Assembly (NCBI GenBank): GCA_019694805.1
Contig: JAIBBG010000035.1
Location: 1-34,525 of the forward strand
Length of the DNA stretch: 34,525 bases
From: Flavobacteriales bacterium
Lineage (GTDB): Bacteria; Bacteroidota; Bacteroidia; Flavobacteriales_D; Sanyastnellaceae
Direction: 5' to 3'
A program made the position numbers and the translations under genes. Below the pieces are notes generated by a model. That model was not told the origin of the DNA. It saw only the letters and a list, made by a program, of their open reading frames with translations, and made no database searches. Below, piece by piece: positions 33,491-34,525 of this stretch (within the stretch, counting starts at the first letter, position 1; every line of letters starts with the position of its first letter).

Positions 33491-34525
33491 TTATCTTAAT
33501 CCGTGTTTTCTAACAATGTCAAAACCGAATCTTGTAACCACGGCAGGTTGTCCAGTTTTGCCGTGTAGAAAATCATAAAGAATTTCCATGGTCGGTTGGC
33601 CTCTACTTTTCTTACTACTATACCTCACTTTTAGTCCCATGAGCGCACTTTGATAATGCACCAGATCCGTTTGATTTTTCTTATTTGATTGAATTTCACT
33701 TCTCAATCCAAAATCGTATCCGGCCATTATGAAGAGATTGCCTTTCAAACGATAATCGACGAAAGTTCTCATTCCATAACCCTTGCCTACAGGCATAATT
33801 TCTCGATTTTCTGAACTAAATACCCTTTTAGGCAATGGTTGATTGTAAGTGAATGACATTCCAACACAACCAGAAGGTAAATACTGATATGCTAACCCAA
33901 GTGACAACATCCCAGAACTTGGAAAAAATCGAGTAGACGGGTCTAATTGAAAATTGCAGTTCACTTTGAAACGATCAATTGGTCTTTTGGTCTTTAAAGG
34001 ATTTAACCCAATATGATTTGAACCTTTAGGTTTGAGAATTTCCCTCTTTGTAAAAGAAGAATCTGAAGCAGTATCATGTAAACTGGTGCCTTTAATCGTT
34101 AATGTTGAATCTGAAGATATTTCATGAGGCGCCACCTGCTGAGCACTTTCAGGACTCTTTTTGTTATACTCATTTAAGGAAGTCAATTCTTCTTTAGTAA
34201 CTTGAGGCGCATTTTCCAGAAGCTCATCAATCGTTAATAGAGAACCTGATTCACTTTTCATCGCAGATGATGCCACATTCTGAACCGCAGCAATTGGAAG
34301 AGAGGTAATGAATGCCTTCGCATCCATCGATCTTAAATGCTTTATCAGCAATGTTTCTAATCTAGTTCGATCAGTAAACAAAGACATGTTTTCTTTCACC
34401 TGTGCTTTATAATACCCTGCACAATCCGACAAAGGTTTCATCAAGTTTGAAGATTGCGGTTGTTTGGCCATCACACTGCTCAAAAAGTCTTGCTGCTCAT
34501 GAATGTAATTTTGAATAAGCTCTGT
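33491..34525 (-). CDS. RHS-linked protein with helical N-part and barrel-like C-part, 5' end outside window
   Basis: The frame is open to the window edge, so the N-terminus is missing; 344 codons are seen. The first 120 residues are helical and polar, then a Ser/Thr-rich stretch (SSDSTLTIKGTSLHDTASDS). From about residue 185 the sequence shows alternating strands (LSLGLAYQYLP, CVGMSFTYNQPL, YGMRTFVDYRL, NLFIMAGYDFGLR, ALMGLKVRYSS, TMEILYDFLHG, VVTRFGFDIVRK), suggesting an outer-membrane beta-barrel. It ends 22 bases before the RHS start and is probably in the same operon, so it may help export or anchor the RHS protein. No family is recognised. Confidence 0.65.
   Translation of the reverse strand, partial: TELIQNYIHEQQDFLSSVMAKQPQSSNLMKPLSDCAGYYKAQVKENMSLFTDRTRLETLLIKHLRSMDAKAFITSLPIAAVQNVASSAMKSESGSLLTIDELLENAPQVTKEELTSLNEYNKKSPESAQQVAPHEISSDSTLTIKGTSLHDTASDSSFTKREILKPKGSNHIGLNPLKTKRPIDRFKVNCNFQLDPSTRFFPSSGMLSLGLAYQYLPSGCVGMSFTYNQPLPKRVFSSENREIMPVGKGYGMRTFVDYRLKGNLFIMAGYDFGLRSEIQSNKKNQTDLVHYQSALMGLKVRYSSKKSRGQPTMEILYDFLHGKTGQPAVVTRFGFDIVRKHGLR

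Overview
The window looks like a chromosome segment of a member of the Bacteroidota, probably an environmental flavobacterium- or cryomorph-like lineage. I base this on a C-terminal type IX secretion (T9SS) sorting domain, a family S46 dipeptidyl-peptidase, a long Bacteroidota-type NusB, TAnnTTTG-like promoter boxes, and a Bacteroidota-style RHS protein. The genus cannot be told from the sequence alone.

Left part (1-15925), almost all on the + strand, is mostly conserved genes. It runs: the end of a DPP11-like S46 peptidase; a T9SS-exported beta-propeller (SBBP repeat) protein closed by a clear terminator; a tiny membrane protein on the other strand; an MNT/HEPN (MntA/HepT-like) toxin-antitoxin pair in which both halves have lost key AMPylation residues; an ABC permease and ATPase; a pterin carbinolamine dehydratase; a leucine-dehydrogenase-type enzyme; nusB; miaA; a cytochrome c maturation cluster ccmB-C-D-E-F with a Cys-type CcmE; and pdxH.

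Right part (about 15940-34525), all on the - strand, is an accessory island. It holds one complete RHS gene (2911 residues, with signal peptide) preceded by a gene whose C-terminal half looks like a beta-barrel. Downstream of the RHS gene lies a row of promoter-distal orphan RHS tips. Each intact tip repeats a piece of the RHS core end around a DPDGRAG junction, then carries a different C-terminal domain, then an overlapping small gene. The domains seen are: an unknown domain on the full-length gene, a JAB/MPN-like metallopeptidase, a DUF6973-like domain, a HExxGH zincin, and a beta-rich barrel-like domain. There is also a remnant of a sixth tip and a relic core fragment next to pdxH. In all six pairs the downstream gene overlaps the tip and encodes an N-terminal export signal (two look like lipoproteins), so these partners are best read as exported immunity proteins.

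The likely logic is a contact- or surface-delivered polymorphic toxin with a silent stock of alternative warheads. Homologous recombination in the shared core-end repeats could move an orphan tip onto the full-length gene, while the exported partners protect the cell against each warhead. A family of about 65-bp palindromic elements has also inserted into the repeats, once in frame and once breaking the frame. Toxicity, immunity and tip exchange are inferred, not shown.
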